This document shows, piece after piece, positions 1 to 9,975 of a stretch of DNA of 64,000 nucleotides. The stretch is from positions 1-64,000 of the forward strand of contig CALUQC010000151.1 in assembly GCA_944322805.1 (NCBI GenBank), given 5' to 3'. A program made the position numbers and the translations under genes. Every line of letters starts with the position of its first letter. Position 1 is the first letter of the stretch. The notes under the pieces were generated by a model. That model worked only from the letters and a program-made list of their open reading frames with translations, was not told where the DNA came from and made no database searches. This DNA comes from an uncultured Bacteroidales bacterium (GTDB lineage: Bacteria > Bacteroidota > Bacteroidia > Bacteroidales > UBA932).

Positions 1-169
1 GCTTGAGGTAGTAGTCCGGCATCATGTCCCAGCATCCCGGGACGCACATTTTGTCGTTTGCCGTGAAGTCGTGGTCATAGACCTGTTCGAGCGACTTATT
101 CTCTTCAAATCTGAAGTCCCAGATTCCTCCGAGGGAAATGGCGGCGAGGAAAGTGATAATGAAATTCAT
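1..169 (-). CDS. Glycoside hydrolase family 2-like enzyme, N-terminal fragment (cut by window edge)
   Basis: Only the first 56 codons are visible; the gene continues beyond the left edge. The ATG at 169 is the first possible start because an in-frame TAA lies two codons upstream. The N-terminus is a short hydrophobic stretch that could be a signal peptide, followed by GIWDFRFEEN and then VPGCWDMMPDYYLK. This matches the start of the GH2 sugar-binding (jelly-roll) domain of beta-galactosidases and beta-glucuronidases, where W-x-F-R and VPg-W are conserved. It lies 48 nt downstream of the second SusD gene and is probably the last visible gene of the same operon. The catalytic domain is not visible, so the substrate cannot be named. 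Confidence 0.7.
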   Translation of the reverse strand, partial: MNFIITFLAAISLGGIWDFRFEENKSLEQVYDHDFTANDKMCVPGCWDMMPDYYLK

Positions 170-217
170 AAATTATTGTATGACACTACTGTCCACTAAT
201 GGTTTCTTTTATATAAT

Positions 218-1873
218 TCAATCCCAGCCTTCGTTCTGTACAAGATTGGCATTACGCCGCCGTTCCGAATCAGGTACCGGATACATGTTCATCTTCTCAT
301 CCCATACCCCGCTGCGGACAAGCACCTTTTCCATCGTAAAAGTCCCGTCACCTTCCGCCGTTATCGACAGACCGTAAACTTCGGCCGTTTCACTGCCGCT
401 TTTCCATCTTCTGACATCCCAGAAGCGGTGATCCTCGAAAGCAAGCTCGACCCTGCGCTCCTTTTTCAGACGTTCGAGAAATTCTTCCGGGGATCCGGTC
501 TCTACCGGAGGCATTCCGACTCTTGCCCTGACTGCATCCAGCGCATCGGACGGGCTCATGGTATAGAGTACACCATCGAGAGTTCCGGTAAAATCAGGAT
601 TCCCGGTAGCGCAGAACAGGGCTTCTGCATAATCGAGATACATTTCAGTCAGTCTGAAAAGCGGATACAGATGACTGTAACTCGTCTCGTCCCCTACCAG
701 CAGTTTAGTATCCTCCTGCAGGAATTTCCGCAGATAGAAAGACGTCGGTGAAGCTCCCTCCTGCGGAAGACCGTTTCTTCCCCCGTACCAGGTCTCCACG
801 GTCTCATCCTTGAAAACCGAACCGTTCACTATCATCGTCCTGGCCATTCTCGGATCACGCTTTGTAAGATCCAGTGCATCGGCTCCGTGTTCTTCCCAGG
901 AAAACGGCGTACCGTCTTTCATGTCGAAAGCCTCCATAAGGTTGAGTGAAGGACATACGCCGGAGTTTCCGCCTTCGTATCCTACAGGGAAATTAGCCCT
1001 TTCGAATGAATTCGAGGCATCCTTGTTCAATCCGAAAATAAGTCCGGCGGCGTCCTGATTGTTCACGTCATTCTCATCCGCCAATGAATAGTCCGGAAGG
1101 TCTATGACATCCTTGGCGGCTTCCGCCGCCCTGAGCCATAGGGACACGTCTCCTGAAGGATTGTGGAGAGGACTTGCCGCATAGAGAAGCAGACGGGCTT
1201 TCAGAGCCATCACGAAACCCCGTGTCACCCTTCCGAGCTGGTTGGAATAGCTGCCTTTCCATGTGGAAGGCAGTTTCTCCGCACAGGCATCGCATTCCCC
1301 GGCAATCCAGTCCGTAACATCCTGATAATCCGAAGGGCGAAGGGAATTTACCTCATCCTGCGAGAAAGTACGGTCTGATATCACGATATTCCCGTATCTT
1401 TTAAGCAACTCGAAATGATAGTATGCCCTGAGCGCCTTAGCTTCATAGGGGTACATCAGAAGTTCCTGTTTAAGACTTTCGTAATCGATTATGTATTCGG
1501 CAAACGGGAAATCATCGGGACAGTTTTGTATGAAACGGTTTGCGCTGCGGATACCTTCATAATAATGCGACCACTGACAGTCTATCGTGTTGTTGGCAGC
1601 CCAGCTGCCGTCATAGAACGTCTTTACGGGATCTTCCGCCCAAGCGTACACCGCATCATCGGAGGCGCAGTCCCTCATGGTGCCGCCGACTGGAGACAGC
1701 CCGTCCTGAAGAAAAGAGTAGACATAGTTGATGCTTTCCTTGGTACGGGAAAAATCGCTGAACTGGTATTCCTCGGAATGGTACATCGATTCCCTTATTT
1801 CCAGATCGGAGCAGGCAGTCAATGCGGACAGTCCGCCAGCAAAAAGCAGAAATTGTATGTTGATATGTTTCAT
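218..1873 (-). CDS. SusD/RagB-family starch-binding-type lipoprotein (SusD2)
   Basis: 551 residues. A lipoprotein signal peptide ends in ALTAC with the acylated Cys at 21, so the protein should be anchored in the outer membrane facing outwards. The rest is typical SusD/RagB: helical TPR-like segments in the N-terminal half (AKALRAYYHFELLKRYG near 140-155) and a C-terminal RagB region with LTEMYLDYAEAL and LAFEDHRFWDVRRWK. SusD proteins form the lid over a SusC TonB-dependent transporter and help capture glycan. Its partner is the SusC-like gene ending 13 nt upstream. It is the second SusD of the locus and is not closely similar to the first, which suggests two pairs with different ligands rather than a recent duplication. 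Confidence 0.93.
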   Translation of the reverse strand: MKHINIQFLLFAGGLSALTACSDLEIRESMYHSEEYQFSDFSRTKESINYVYSFLQDGLSPVGGTMRDCASDDAVYAWAEDPVKTFYDGSWAANNTIDCQWSHYYEGIRSANRFIQNCPDDFPFAEYIIDYESLKQELLMYPYEAKALRAYYHFELLKRYGNIVISDRTFSQDEVNSLRPSDYQDVTDWIAGECDACAEKLPSTWKGSYSNQLGRVTRGFVMALKARLLLYAASPLHNPSGDVSLWLRAAEAAKDVIDLPDYSLADENDVNNQDAAGLIFGLNKDASNSFERANFPVGYEGGNSGVCPSLNLMEAFDMKDGTPFSWEEHGADALDLTKRDPRMARTMIVNGSVFKDETVETWYGGRNGLPQEGASPTSFYLRKFLQEDTKLLVGDETSYSHLYPLFRLTEMYLDYAEALFCATGNPDFTGTLDGVLYTMSPSDALDAVRARVGMPPVETGSPEEFLERLKKERRVELAFEDHRFWDVRRWKSGSETAEVYGLSITAEGDGTFTMEKVLVRSGVWDEKMNMYPVPDSERRRNANLVQNEGWD

Positions 1874-1886
1874 GTCGTCCGATATG

Positions 1887-4709
1887 CTAATTGAAAGTCA
1901 AATTGAATCCTATGGTCCAGCTGCGCAACAGAGGATATCCGGTACTGATGTATTCCGGATCCATTATCTTTACTTTGTCAATGGAAAAGACATTCGTACC
2001 ACGTACGAAAAGGCGCATTTCCGACATCTTCATCTTTCCGACCCGGTAGACCGGAAACTTATAGAATATCTCCAGTTCCCTCAACTTGAAATAACCGCCG
2101 TCTTCCGTCCAGAGATCGCTCCTCAGAAAATTCCCTTTATGGTCGGTTGTGGTCAGGCGCGGATACCTTGCATTCTGACGTTCCGCAGTCCAGCAATTTT
2201 CAAGATAATGTTCCGACACATTCTTGTTCCCGCCGTAAAGAGGATGGTATATGCTTGCAAGCGCAGTTTCCACGATATAGTCATCCGCTCCGGAGAAGAC
2301 CGCATTGAAGCCCGCTCCCGCCACGCTGAATCCGAGCTGTATCCCGTACCAGATTTGCGGAAAAAGAGGCTTGTCCTGATAGGTGAAATCATAATTGTCT
2401 ATTTTGTGATCCCCGTTCAGATCCTTGTATTTCACATCTCCGGGCCTGAGGTCGGAAACGAAAGTATTGACAGGAAGAGAAGACAGGAGCTTGCCGTCGG
2501 CACCGAAATCGCTTTCGGAATAGAAGCCGTCGGATTTCAGACCGTAAAAGCTGCCGACCGGCTGCCCTGTATAGAACATATAGTCATAAGGATGATTCTC
2601 TTCCTCGAAATGCAGGATTTTGTTGCGTGCTATAGATACATTGGCCCCTATATGCCAGCTGAATAAACCTGATGACCTTTTCCAGAGGAGAGAAGCCTCC
2701 GCACCCTGATTAAGGACTTCTCCGGAAAAGACCGAGCCTACTCCGATGCCTAATACCGTAGAGGTACTTTCCGAGAGAGAATTGCGGATATGGGTCCTGC
2801 GGTTGCGGAAATAGTCCACAGAAAAGTCTATCTGTCCGAGAAAACCGGCATCTATCCCGATATTGAATTTATGATCAAGGTCAGGGGTGATCCCTTCCGA
2901 CGGCAGGGCGCCTTCGCCGTATCCTGCAGAGGAGCCTGTTCCGTTATAGGAGAACCATTTGGCCGTGGAACCGTTGAACTGCCTGTCCATGTCGTATGAA
3001 AGGAATTCATCCTGACCCGAGAGCCCGTATGAGGCCCTGAGTTTCAGATGGTCGACACATTGGGCATTCCGGAGGAAATTTTCGTTTGAGAGTATCCAAG
3101 ATGCAGCCACCGAAGGATATAGACGGAACTTGTCTCCAGAAGGGAGCTTGGCGGAAGCTGATGCAGACAGCACTGCGGACACCTGATACCTGTTCCAGCC
3201 CGTCCACAAGGCATTGACAGTGTAGTCATGATGTACGGCTACATCGTTAGCCGCCGAATAGCGGAGTTTGTCCCTGTTGAAGAAAAAGCCTGCCTTGACA
3301 TTATGGTCTCCGAATGTGCGGTCATAGTCCAGTCCGGCCCGGACCACGGTCTGCATGAACTGTGCGGCAAGCCCGCTTGAAAACGCGAGTTCCGAATCCG
3401 TACCGTATTCCGTGTAACTGTACCCCGCTACATCGCCGGAAGCTGCATATACCGGATATGTTTCATAATACGCATAGCTTTTTGTCAGATTGTCATCAAT
3501 ATCCGCACAGTTGTCATACGCTATCCTGGCATAGGCAGAAAGACCTTCCGTGATAACGGACAGATCCTGCTCCAGGACAAGATCCACGGCAAGCATTCTC
3601 TGGAATGTAGTGGAATATCCTTTGCCTGTCATTTCAGCCACAGGGTTGGAAAAGAGCCTTGTGGCAGTGAACACTCCGTCATGCTCTATCGGAAAGCCGG
3701 TGGAGGGGGCATCATACATGCTCTTAAGATCAAGTCCGGCAGACGGTCGGGTATGCTGCATGATGCTGCCAAGCACATTTGCACGCAGTTTTGTGGTAGC
3801 AGTAATATCCAGGTCAAGATTTGTCCGGAGTTTCAAGGCATTGTATACGGACTGCGTGGAATAGCCTTCGTTGCGGCCGGTATTGTTGAAGAGGCCTCTG
3901 TTTCCGTTATAGTCGGCATAGACATAATATTTCATATTCTTTCCGCTGCCATCGAACGATACCCACAAGTCATGGTTGTATCCATAGCGGCGCAGAATCT
4001 CTTTCTGCCAGTCGACTGCCGGAATCACTGCGGATGTCCCGGACTTCAGGGCACTAATGTCATGTTCCGAATAATACGGGGCAAGCCCGTCGTTTGCAAG
4101 GGCTGAATTCAGAGCCTGTGCATACTCTCCTGCAGAAGCCATCTCTGGAACACGGAAAGGGGTCTGCATGGAGAAGTCATAGCCACCCATTATCCTGAGC
4201 CTGTCTTTTCCTCCCCTTTTCGTGATGATGTTTATCACACCGTCGGCACCTCTGATGCCGTAAAACGCAAGCGAGGCCGCATCCTTCATCACGACCACCT
4301 TGTCGACTTCATCCACATTCACTGTAGATGGATCCCTTCTGATGCCGTCCACAAGAACCAGAACAGCATTCCCGGATGTCGATCCGGAGCCGCGGACGTA
4401 AATGTCCGGAGTATCGGATGACGGCCACGGCGAGGAAACGTTCTGGACAAGAAGGAGCCCAGGGACGCGCCCGTACAGGGCTTTCATTACCTGTGACTGC
4501 CCGCTGTAGCGTATGTCATCTCCATCGATTACGGAGACTGCTGCCGATGAAAGGTCGGCCCGTACCGGCCGGGTGACACCGAAGTCTATATATGCAGTAT
4601 CCGCATGAAGCACTCCCGTGCTGTCCGGAATGTCACGCCCTTTCGATACCGCCACAGCTGTCAGGAGCAGAAGTATCGTCAGACTTGTCTTATTGTATAT
4701 TCTTATCAT
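1887..4709 (-). CDS. SusC-like TonB-dependent transporter lacking the carboxypeptidase-D-like domain (SusC2)
   Basis: 940 residues, shorter than most SusC proteins (about 1,000-1,100). After a signal sequence (residues 1-24) the protein goes almost directly into a TonB plug: SVIDGDDIRYSGQSQVMKAL, PDIYVRGSGSTSG, VLVDGIRR, VVMKDAASLAFYGIRGADG and NIITKRGG fall at about 58-166. The barrel follows and ends in the expected aromatic-rich strand, WTIGFNLTFN. The N-terminal Ig-like 'CarboxypepD_reg' domain and a clear SusC-type signature before the plug are absent, in contrast to SusC1 upstream. It should import the ligand captured by its adjacent SusD2 partner using TonB-ExbBD energy. The gene lies 41 nt after SusD1 and 13 nt before SusD2, in one operon. 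Confidence 0.9.
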   Translation of the reverse strand: MIRIYNKTSLTILLLLTAVAVSKGRDIPDSTGVLHADTAYIDFGVTRPVRADLSSAAVSVIDGDDIRYSGQSQVMKALYGRVPGLLLVQNVSSPWPSSDTPDIYVRGSGSTSGNAVLVLVDGIRRDPSTVNVDEVDKVVVMKDAASLAFYGIRGADGVINIITKRGGKDRLRIMGGYDFSMQTPFRVPEMASAGEYAQALNSALANDGLAPYYSEHDISALKSGTSAVIPAVDWQKEILRRYGYNHDLWVSFDGSGKNMKYYVYADYNGNRGLFNNTGRNEGYSTQSVYNALKLRTNLDLDITATTKLRANVLGSIMQHTRPSAGLDLKSMYDAPSTGFPIEHDGVFTATRLFSNPVAEMTGKGYSTTFQRMLAVDLVLEQDLSVITEGLSAYARIAYDNCADIDDNLTKSYAYYETYPVYAASGDVAGYSYTEYGTDSELAFSSGLAAQFMQTVVRAGLDYDRTFGDHNVKAGFFFNRDKLRYSAANDVAVHHDYTVNALWTGWNRYQVSAVLSASASAKLPSGDKFRLYPSVAASWILSNENFLRNAQCVDHLKLRASYGLSGQDEFLSYDMDRQFNGSTAKWFSYNGTGSSAGYGEGALPSEGITPDLDHKFNIGIDAGFLGQIDFSVDYFRNRRTHIRNSLSESTSTVLGIGVGSVFSGEVLNQGAEASLLWKRSSGLFSWHIGANVSIARNKILHFEEENHPYDYMFYTGQPVGSFYGLKSDGFYSESDFGADGKLLSSLPVNTFVSDLRPGDVKYKDLNGDHKIDNYDFTYQDKPLFPQIWYGIQLGFSVAGAGFNAVFSGADDYIVETALASIYHPLYGGNKNVSEHYLENCWTAERQNARYPRLTTTDHKGNFLRSDLWTEDGGYFKLRELEIFYKFPVYRVGKMKMSEMRLFVRGTNVFSIDKVKIMDPEYISTGYPLLRSWTIGFNLTFN

Positions 4710-4750
4710 TTCAAGCAGTTAAATTATTGAAGCATAATATATCCGAAAAA

Positions 4751-6727
4751 TTACCATCCGGGATTCTGAACCAGACCGTATCCTTTGTTCACTTCATTCG
4801 CCGGGAAAGCGGAAAGCCACCATTTCGGGCTCCAGTTCTTCTTCCAATATCTGTCGTTTTCGGCTATCGGGTCGGAGAAGTTCAGCGATGTGACATTTCC
4901 TTCGTTGTCCGATGTCGCAATGGTTATCTTTATGCCGTACAAGGTCTTGCGCATTATGTCATCCCTTTTCCAGCGTACGATGTCATGCCACCTGCTTTCT
5001 TCGAAATAAAGTTCCCTTGCGCGCTCGTCGATGATTTCCTCCCTGAGGCGGGAATCCCCGATCAAGTCGGGATAGTCAGGAAGGGTCTTGCCTGAATGCA
5101 GCTCATCGAGAAGTGCATCCGTAATGTCAGGCAGTCCGACCCTGTTCCGCACCATGTCTAACTGCCGCATGGCTGCACCCTTGTTCCCGGTTTCATTCAA
5201 TGCCTCGGCATAGATGAGATACAGTTCGGCAAGACGCATATACGGGAAATTGGACGGCTTGCTGAAACAGGTCACGCTGTTGTAATCCCACAGGAACTTG
5301 CGTGTACAGAATCCGGTTATCGCCCTCAGATTCTGTTCCGTGCCACGCTCCTCCCCTCCGATCCACATCTCCGCGATGCGATCCTGAAACCTGTCTCCGA
5401 CTATCATGACGGATTCATAAAGACGGGGATCCCTTCCGGTAAACGGATTGTCATCCAATGTGCCGATATGGTTATGGGAATCTATCCAGTCAGTGTACGA
5501 AGCCCTGGTTCCATCGGCATTAGGGAACATGTCCACGAAGTTCAGGGTGACGCATCCTCCTCCGAAGCCGCGGCCGGTATTGCCGTCCTCATCGGTGGAG
5601 CATCCGTAATATACGGTATGATACATGTTCCTGTAGGTAGGCGTATGACGGCCCGAGGATATCAGGATTTCTCCGTTATGACGATCTGCATAGCCGCGGC
5701 TGAATGCGTCCCGGTATCCTTCCGGAGTATTTTCCGTGGGCATCACGAGAGAGTAAGGATTACCGTTCTTCGCGTTCTCCTCGAAGAAAGCCTCGCATGC
5801 ATCCGCGACATCCTGCCACCTTTGTGCATCATAACCTCCGAGCCATACCATTTCCGGTACATCATCAGAGTCTACCTTGGAAATATTGCCTCCGCGAGGA
5901 GCACCCATTTCCATATAAGGTTCGGAAGAATTGAAGAACGGACTGGCCAGATACATCAGCACCCTGCATTTCAACGCCATGGCTGCCGCACTTGTAAAAC
6001 GGCCGTCATCTGCCGCCGATACGGTCCACGGAAGCATGCCTGCCGCCTTGTCGCAAAGTTCCACGATATAGCCGCCGACCTGCGCTACTGTCTTGCGGCT
6101 GTAGTCATTGCCGAGTTCATCATTGACATCGACCGCATCCCTTAGTATGGGAACTCCTCCGAAATGCCGCAGAAGTTCATGGTAATGACAGGCTATGATC
6201 ATATAAGCCTCTCCCTTGCGAACGGTCTTCTCCCCTTCTGTCATATCCGGAACCCTGTCCACATTGTTTATGAAGAGAAAGGCCCTGCGGATACCGGTCC
6301 ATACCGCATCCTGGTCAGGATTATAACCGAATTTCGTAGACGTACGGCCGTTTTCCATACTTGCACTGTACTGTCCGTTATAATACATGCCATATACCCC
6401 ACCCCACTCGCAGTGCGAGGATATCAGGTCGGTAAGTGCATCAAGGACATCCCCGTTCATCCCGTCGAGCTGGCCTGTCTGATCCACGGACGGGGCGGAA
6501 TACGGCCATGAAGGATTATAGACAGTCAGTCCGGGATGCAACGTGGCGTACGCGGATGTCAACACTCTCTCCGCATACAGTTTTGACGAAAACACCGTAT
6601 CTACGGTCACATCGACTCCCGGGCTCTTGTCCAGAAATTCGGGACCGAGCTGCAGGTCGCTGCACCCGGCAGACAGGCATACGAGAAATGCCCAGACGTT
6701 TATTGTTGCAACAATATTTCTTTTCAT
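4751..6727 (-). CDS. SusD/RagB-family lipoprotein (SusD1)
   Basis: 658 residues, large for the family. The signal peptide has a lipobox ending LSAGC with Cys22. SusD features include AYMIIACHYHELLRHFGGVP in the helical N-terminal part and RLAELYLIYAEALNETGN plus ELYFEESRWHDIVRWKR near the C-terminus. The protein should sit on the cell surface over the SusC1 barrel and bind glycan. The start codon is two nucleotides after the SusC1 stop, so translation is probably coupled, as is usual for SusCD pairs. The extra length compared with SusD2 lies mainly in the middle region (about 290-430, rich in Gly, Asn and Asp), where ligand-binding loops occur in known SusD structures. Confidence 0.93.
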   Translation of the reverse strand: MKRNIVATINVWAFLVCLSAGCSDLQLGPEFLDKSPGVDVTVDTVFSSKLYAERVLTSAYATLHPGLTVYNPSWPYSAPSVDQTGQLDGMNGDVLDALTDLISSHCEWGGVYGMYYNGQYSASMENGRTSTKFGYNPDQDAVWTGIRRAFLFINNVDRVPDMTEGEKTVRKGEAYMIIACHYHELLRHFGGVPILRDAVDVNDELGNDYSRKTVAQVGGYIVELCDKAAGMLPWTVSAADDGRFTSAAAMALKCRVLMYLASPFFNSSEPYMEMGAPRGGNISKVDSDDVPEMVWLGGYDAQRWQDVADACEAFFEENAKNGNPYSLVMPTENTPEGYRDAFSRGYADRHNGEILISSGRHTPTYRNMYHTVYYGCSTDEDGNTGRGFGGGCVTLNFVDMFPNADGTRASYTDWIDSHNHIGTLDDNPFTGRDPRLYESVMIVGDRFQDRIAEMWIGGEERGTEQNLRAITGFCTRKFLWDYNSVTCFSKPSNFPYMRLAELYLIYAEALNETGNKGAAMRQLDMVRNRVGLPDITDALLDELHSGKTLPDYPDLIGDSRLREEIIDERARELYFEESRWHDIVRWKRDDIMRKTLYGIKITIATSDNEGNVTSLNFSDPIAENDRYWKKNWSPKWWLSAFPANEVNKGYGLVQNPGW

Positions 6728-6729
6728 AC

Positions 6730-9700
6730 TCAGAAAGTCAGACTGAATCCTATGTTATAAATTCTTATGTTCGGATAATTACTGGTCTCGGATGCCTTGC
6801 CCGTTGTCCCTTCCGGATCGATATCCAGTTTTGCAAGCTCCGAGCAAAGCGTCAGAAGATTATAGCCGTTGATGAAAAACCTGGCGCTTGACAGCCCGAT
6901 TTTTTTCATTCCCGGTACAGACAGGGTATATGACAATTCCACATTCTTCAGCCTGAGATATGAAGCATCCATGAGCCATATATCCGAATCGATAAGGTAA
7001 TGCGTCTTGTTCGTGAACGTAATTCTCGGGAAACGGGCATCCTGCCTGTCCACAGTCCATGAATTATCGGCGAGAAATCCTAAAAGTCCGCGGCTGTTCG
7101 TCGAGCCGAAAGGTTCACGGTATTCGCTGGACAGAAGTCTCGATGCATGCCATGCCCCTGTCCACTGCATCGACAGTTCCAGGCCTTTCCATCTGAATCC
7201 GCACATAAGGCCGGCTACATATTCCGGTCTGTTCGCATATCCGATATAAGTCTTGTCGTCATCATTGATATAGCCGTCACCGTTAAGATCCTTGAAAAGA
7301 GCATCGCCAGGCTGCGGATTGCCGAGAGACATGACAGGAAGCAGCGGTTTCCCGTTTTCATCGGTCTTGAGATTGCCGTCGGCATCAAAATCATCTGCCC
7401 GCAGATAGCGGTCGAACGTATAGAGATAGTTCAGCCCCGTGCTCCGTCCGGTTTGGGCCATCCACGGATAGTTCGGCACCACCTCGTCCATATAGATGAT
7501 CTTGTTTCTGGAAAAAGACAGGTTGGTGTTCACCCAATATTCCACCTGGCCCGCTTTTGAATTCCACCCGAGAGAAAGTTCGTAGCCATGATTGTTGACT
7601 TTGCCCAGATTGATCATGGGAAGGTCTATGGCCGTGATGGACGGGGCGGTATTCCTCGTGGAAAGGATGTCGTAACGGTTCTCGAAGAATACATCGGCGC
7701 TGAAAACAAGTCTGGAACGGAAAAGTTTGAGGTCGATACCGTAATTCTGCTTCCGCACCTTTTCCCAGCTGACGCTCTGATTGCCTACGGTATTCTCGAT
7801 GGCTCCGTGCTGCATGATGGGATTGTAGTCTGTTCCGAACTGCCATGACCCGGTATCTCCGGCGCTTGTGCTGTCTCTCCACCGCGAATAGTCCGCATTC
7901 CATGAATTCGCAAGATACATGAAGCGCGCACCGCTGTACTTGTCATTGCCGACAAGACCGAATGAAGCCCGCAGTTTCAGGAAACTCAGCCACCTGGCAT
8001 CTTTCATCCAGGGTTCCTCCGAGAGCACCCATCCTGCCGAAACCGCAGGGAAAAATCCGAAACGTTTTCCCGGAGCGAAATTCTCGGACCCGTTGTAGCC
8101 GGCGTTAAGGTCTATCATGTAACGGCGTTTCCAGTTATACGTGACACGGCCTACGTAGCCGAGATACGAGGACGGTATTTCAATGAATTGAGACGGATAA
8201 TAGGTCTTCGACTGGTTGTACAGCAACAGTGCCGTGACTTCATGGTTACCGAACTGGCGGCTCCAGTTCAGGCTTGCTTCAAGATACCAGTCCCTGCCGC
8301 GTCCCGAACTGTAGCTATAGGACAAAGGCTCGTCCATCTGCTGGTTAGCGACCCGGTACACGATGCTGGTGTCGAACATCGGGTTATCTATCGCCATGCC
8401 TGGCTGGGTGAAATAGCCTTTGTAGAAAGGCGTCACTTTCGGGTTGCCGCTTGTCGGGCCGCGTGAGACATACACGTTGTAGTTGGAATTATACGCTCCC
8501 TTTACATTCAGGGACAGCCCCTTGGTGATGAAGTCGAGTTTCTGGTTCAGCGAGAGGTCGATATTCAGGACATTGTCCGTGTTCTGGTCATAGCCCCAGT
8601 TGTAGAAAAGATCGAGTCCGCTGGTTCCGGAGCCTATGGACAGGTACTCATTGTTCGGCTCGAAAATATACATCCCGTCCACCAGTCCCGGAGAAGAATA
8701 CGGGGTACACCACATCAGCTTTTTCCATATATCATCGTTCTTCGGGGAATTCCTCTTGCCGACTCTTCCGCCTATATTTAGTGTCAGCACCGTGGATGAG
8801 GTGATGTCGACATCGACATTCACCCTGTAGTTGTACCTGTCATAAAGATAGTTGGGGTTATAGTTCAGATCAAGCCGTTTCAGCATGCCGTCCTGATGAA
8901 GGTAGCCCAACGACACGAAATACCTCACGCGATCCATTCCTCCCGATACCGTTATGTTATGCTGGGTCTGCCATGCAAGATTCTTGAACAGATAGTCGGA
9001 CCAGTCGGTAGATGGGAACATCAGAGGATCCGAATTGGTCCTGAACAGTTCGGTAATATACGGAGAGAATGTAAGTTCGCTGTCCTGTATGTCCGGTCTG
9101 TCCGACCGCTGTGCGGCGGAATAAATACTGGCATGTTCATAGCTTCCCACCTGACGGAGGTTGCGCAGAGACTGGGTAAGTCCGAAAGAGGAAGTCAGTG
9201 AAATCTTCGGTCTTCCGGTCTCTCCCCTTTTTGTAGTCACAAGTATGACGCCGTTGGCACCTCTCACACCGAACACTGCCGTAGAAGAGGCATCCTTAAG
9301 AACCGTAATGCTTTCTATCTCATGCGGATCCATCTGGAAGAACGAACGCTCCACACCGTCCACAAGGATGAGCGGGCGAGAGGCGGCATCGGAAAGGGAG
9401 CCTGTACCGCGGACATATATCACCGGGTCTTCCGCACCGGGCTGTCCCGAAGCCTGCACCGTTGTGATTCCGCTGACCGCACCGGCAAGAGAGCCTGCCG
9501 CACTTCCGCTCGGCGATTTCAGCAGCTGTTCCCCGTTCACCGCTGTAATGGCTCCGGTAACGGACACCTTCCTCTGGGCTCCGTATGCGACCACCTGGAC
9601 TTCGTCAAGCTCATTCATGTCCGGAGAAAGCAGGAATTTCAGGTTAGCGGTCCCCGACGGAGAAAATTCAGTAGTCACATAACCGAGATATGAAACTTCG

Positions 9701-9975
9701 AACACGATCCTGTCCTCTTTCCCCGACTCCACCGTTATCTCAAATCTGCCGTCCACATCGGTGATGGCAGCCACATCCTTCGCTCCTTTCAGGATGACTG
9801 CAGCTCCTATGAGAGGCTCTCCTGTCCCGGAATCCAGCACTGTTCCGGAATAGGTATTTCTGTCCGGCCGTGCTGAATAATGCATCAGGCTATGCCCGGC
9901 ACAGACGGCAGGGGTGCCTGTTATAAAAGCGAGACACCCTGCCAGCAACAAAGAATATAATGTTCTTAATCCCAT
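6730..9975 (-). CDS. SusC/RagA-family TonB-linked outer-membrane transporter (SusC1)
   Basis: 1,081 residues with full SusC architecture. A signal peptide (1-26) is followed by a carboxypeptidase-D-like Ig domain (about 42-118, with GEPLIGAAVILKG and TDVDGRFEI). Next comes a TonB-box-like DEVQVVAYG (124-132), the plug (about 135-250, with YVRGTGSL, LVDGVERSF, LKDASSTAVFGVRGANGV and TTKRG), and a beta-barrel ending NIGFSLTF. It should import oligosaccharides across the outer membrane with SusD1. The ATG directly abuts the TAA of the upstream lipoprotein gene, so the two are co-transcribed and probably translationally coupled. GLMCGFRWKGLELSMQWTG and DINGDG-like turns near 880-960 are typical of the barrel end of this family. 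Confidence 0.95.
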   Translation of the reverse strand: MGLRTLYSLLLAGCLAFITGTPAVCAGHSLMHYSARPDRNTYSGTVLDSGTGEPLIGAAVILKGAKDVAAITDVDGRFEITVESGKEDRIVFEVSYLGYVTTEFSPSGTANLKFLLSPDMNELDEVQVVAYGAQRKVSVTGAITAVNGEQLLKSPSGSAAGSLAGAVSGITTVQASGQPGAEDPVIYVRGTGSLSDAASRPLILVDGVERSFFQMDPHEIESITVLKDASSTAVFGVRGANGVILVTTKRGETGRPKISLTSSFGLTQSLRNLRQVGSYEHASIYSAAQRSDRPDIQDSELTFSPYITELFRTNSDPLMFPSTDWSDYLFKNLAWQTQHNITVSGGMDRVRYFVSLGYLHQDGMLKRLDLNYNPNYLYDRYNYRVNVDVDITSSTVLTLNIGGRVGKRNSPKNDDIWKKLMWCTPYSSPGLVDGMYIFEPNNEYLSIGSGTSGLDLFYNWGYDQNTDNVLNIDLSLNQKLDFITKGLSLNVKGAYNSNYNVYVSRGPTSGNPKVTPFYKGYFTQPGMAIDNPMFDTSIVYRVANQQMDEPLSYSYSSGRGRDWYLEASLNWSRQFGNHEVTALLLYNQSKTYYPSQFIEIPSSYLGYVGRVTYNWKRRYMIDLNAGYNGSENFAPGKRFGFFPAVSAGWVLSEEPWMKDARWLSFLKLRASFGLVGNDKYSGARFMYLANSWNADYSRWRDSTSAGDTGSWQFGTDYNPIMQHGAIENTVGNQSVSWEKVRKQNYGIDLKLFRSRLVFSADVFFENRYDILSTRNTAPSITAIDLPMINLGKVNNHGYELSLGWNSKAGQVEYWVNTNLSFSRNKIIYMDEVVPNYPWMAQTGRSTGLNYLYTFDRYLRADDFDADGNLKTDENGKPLLPVMSLGNPQPGDALFKDLNGDGYINDDDKTYIGYANRPEYVAGLMCGFRWKGLELSMQWTGAWHASRLLSSEYREPFGSTNSRGLLGFLADNSWTVDRQDARFPRITFTNKTHYLIDSDIWLMDASYLRLKNVELSYTLSVPGMKKIGLSSARFFINGYNLLTLCSELAKLDIDPEGTTGKASETSNYPNIRIYNIGFSLTF

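Noticed and set aside
1728..2666. Plus-strand ORF of 312 codons
   Set aside because: Antisense to SusC2 and SusD2; no support from motifs.
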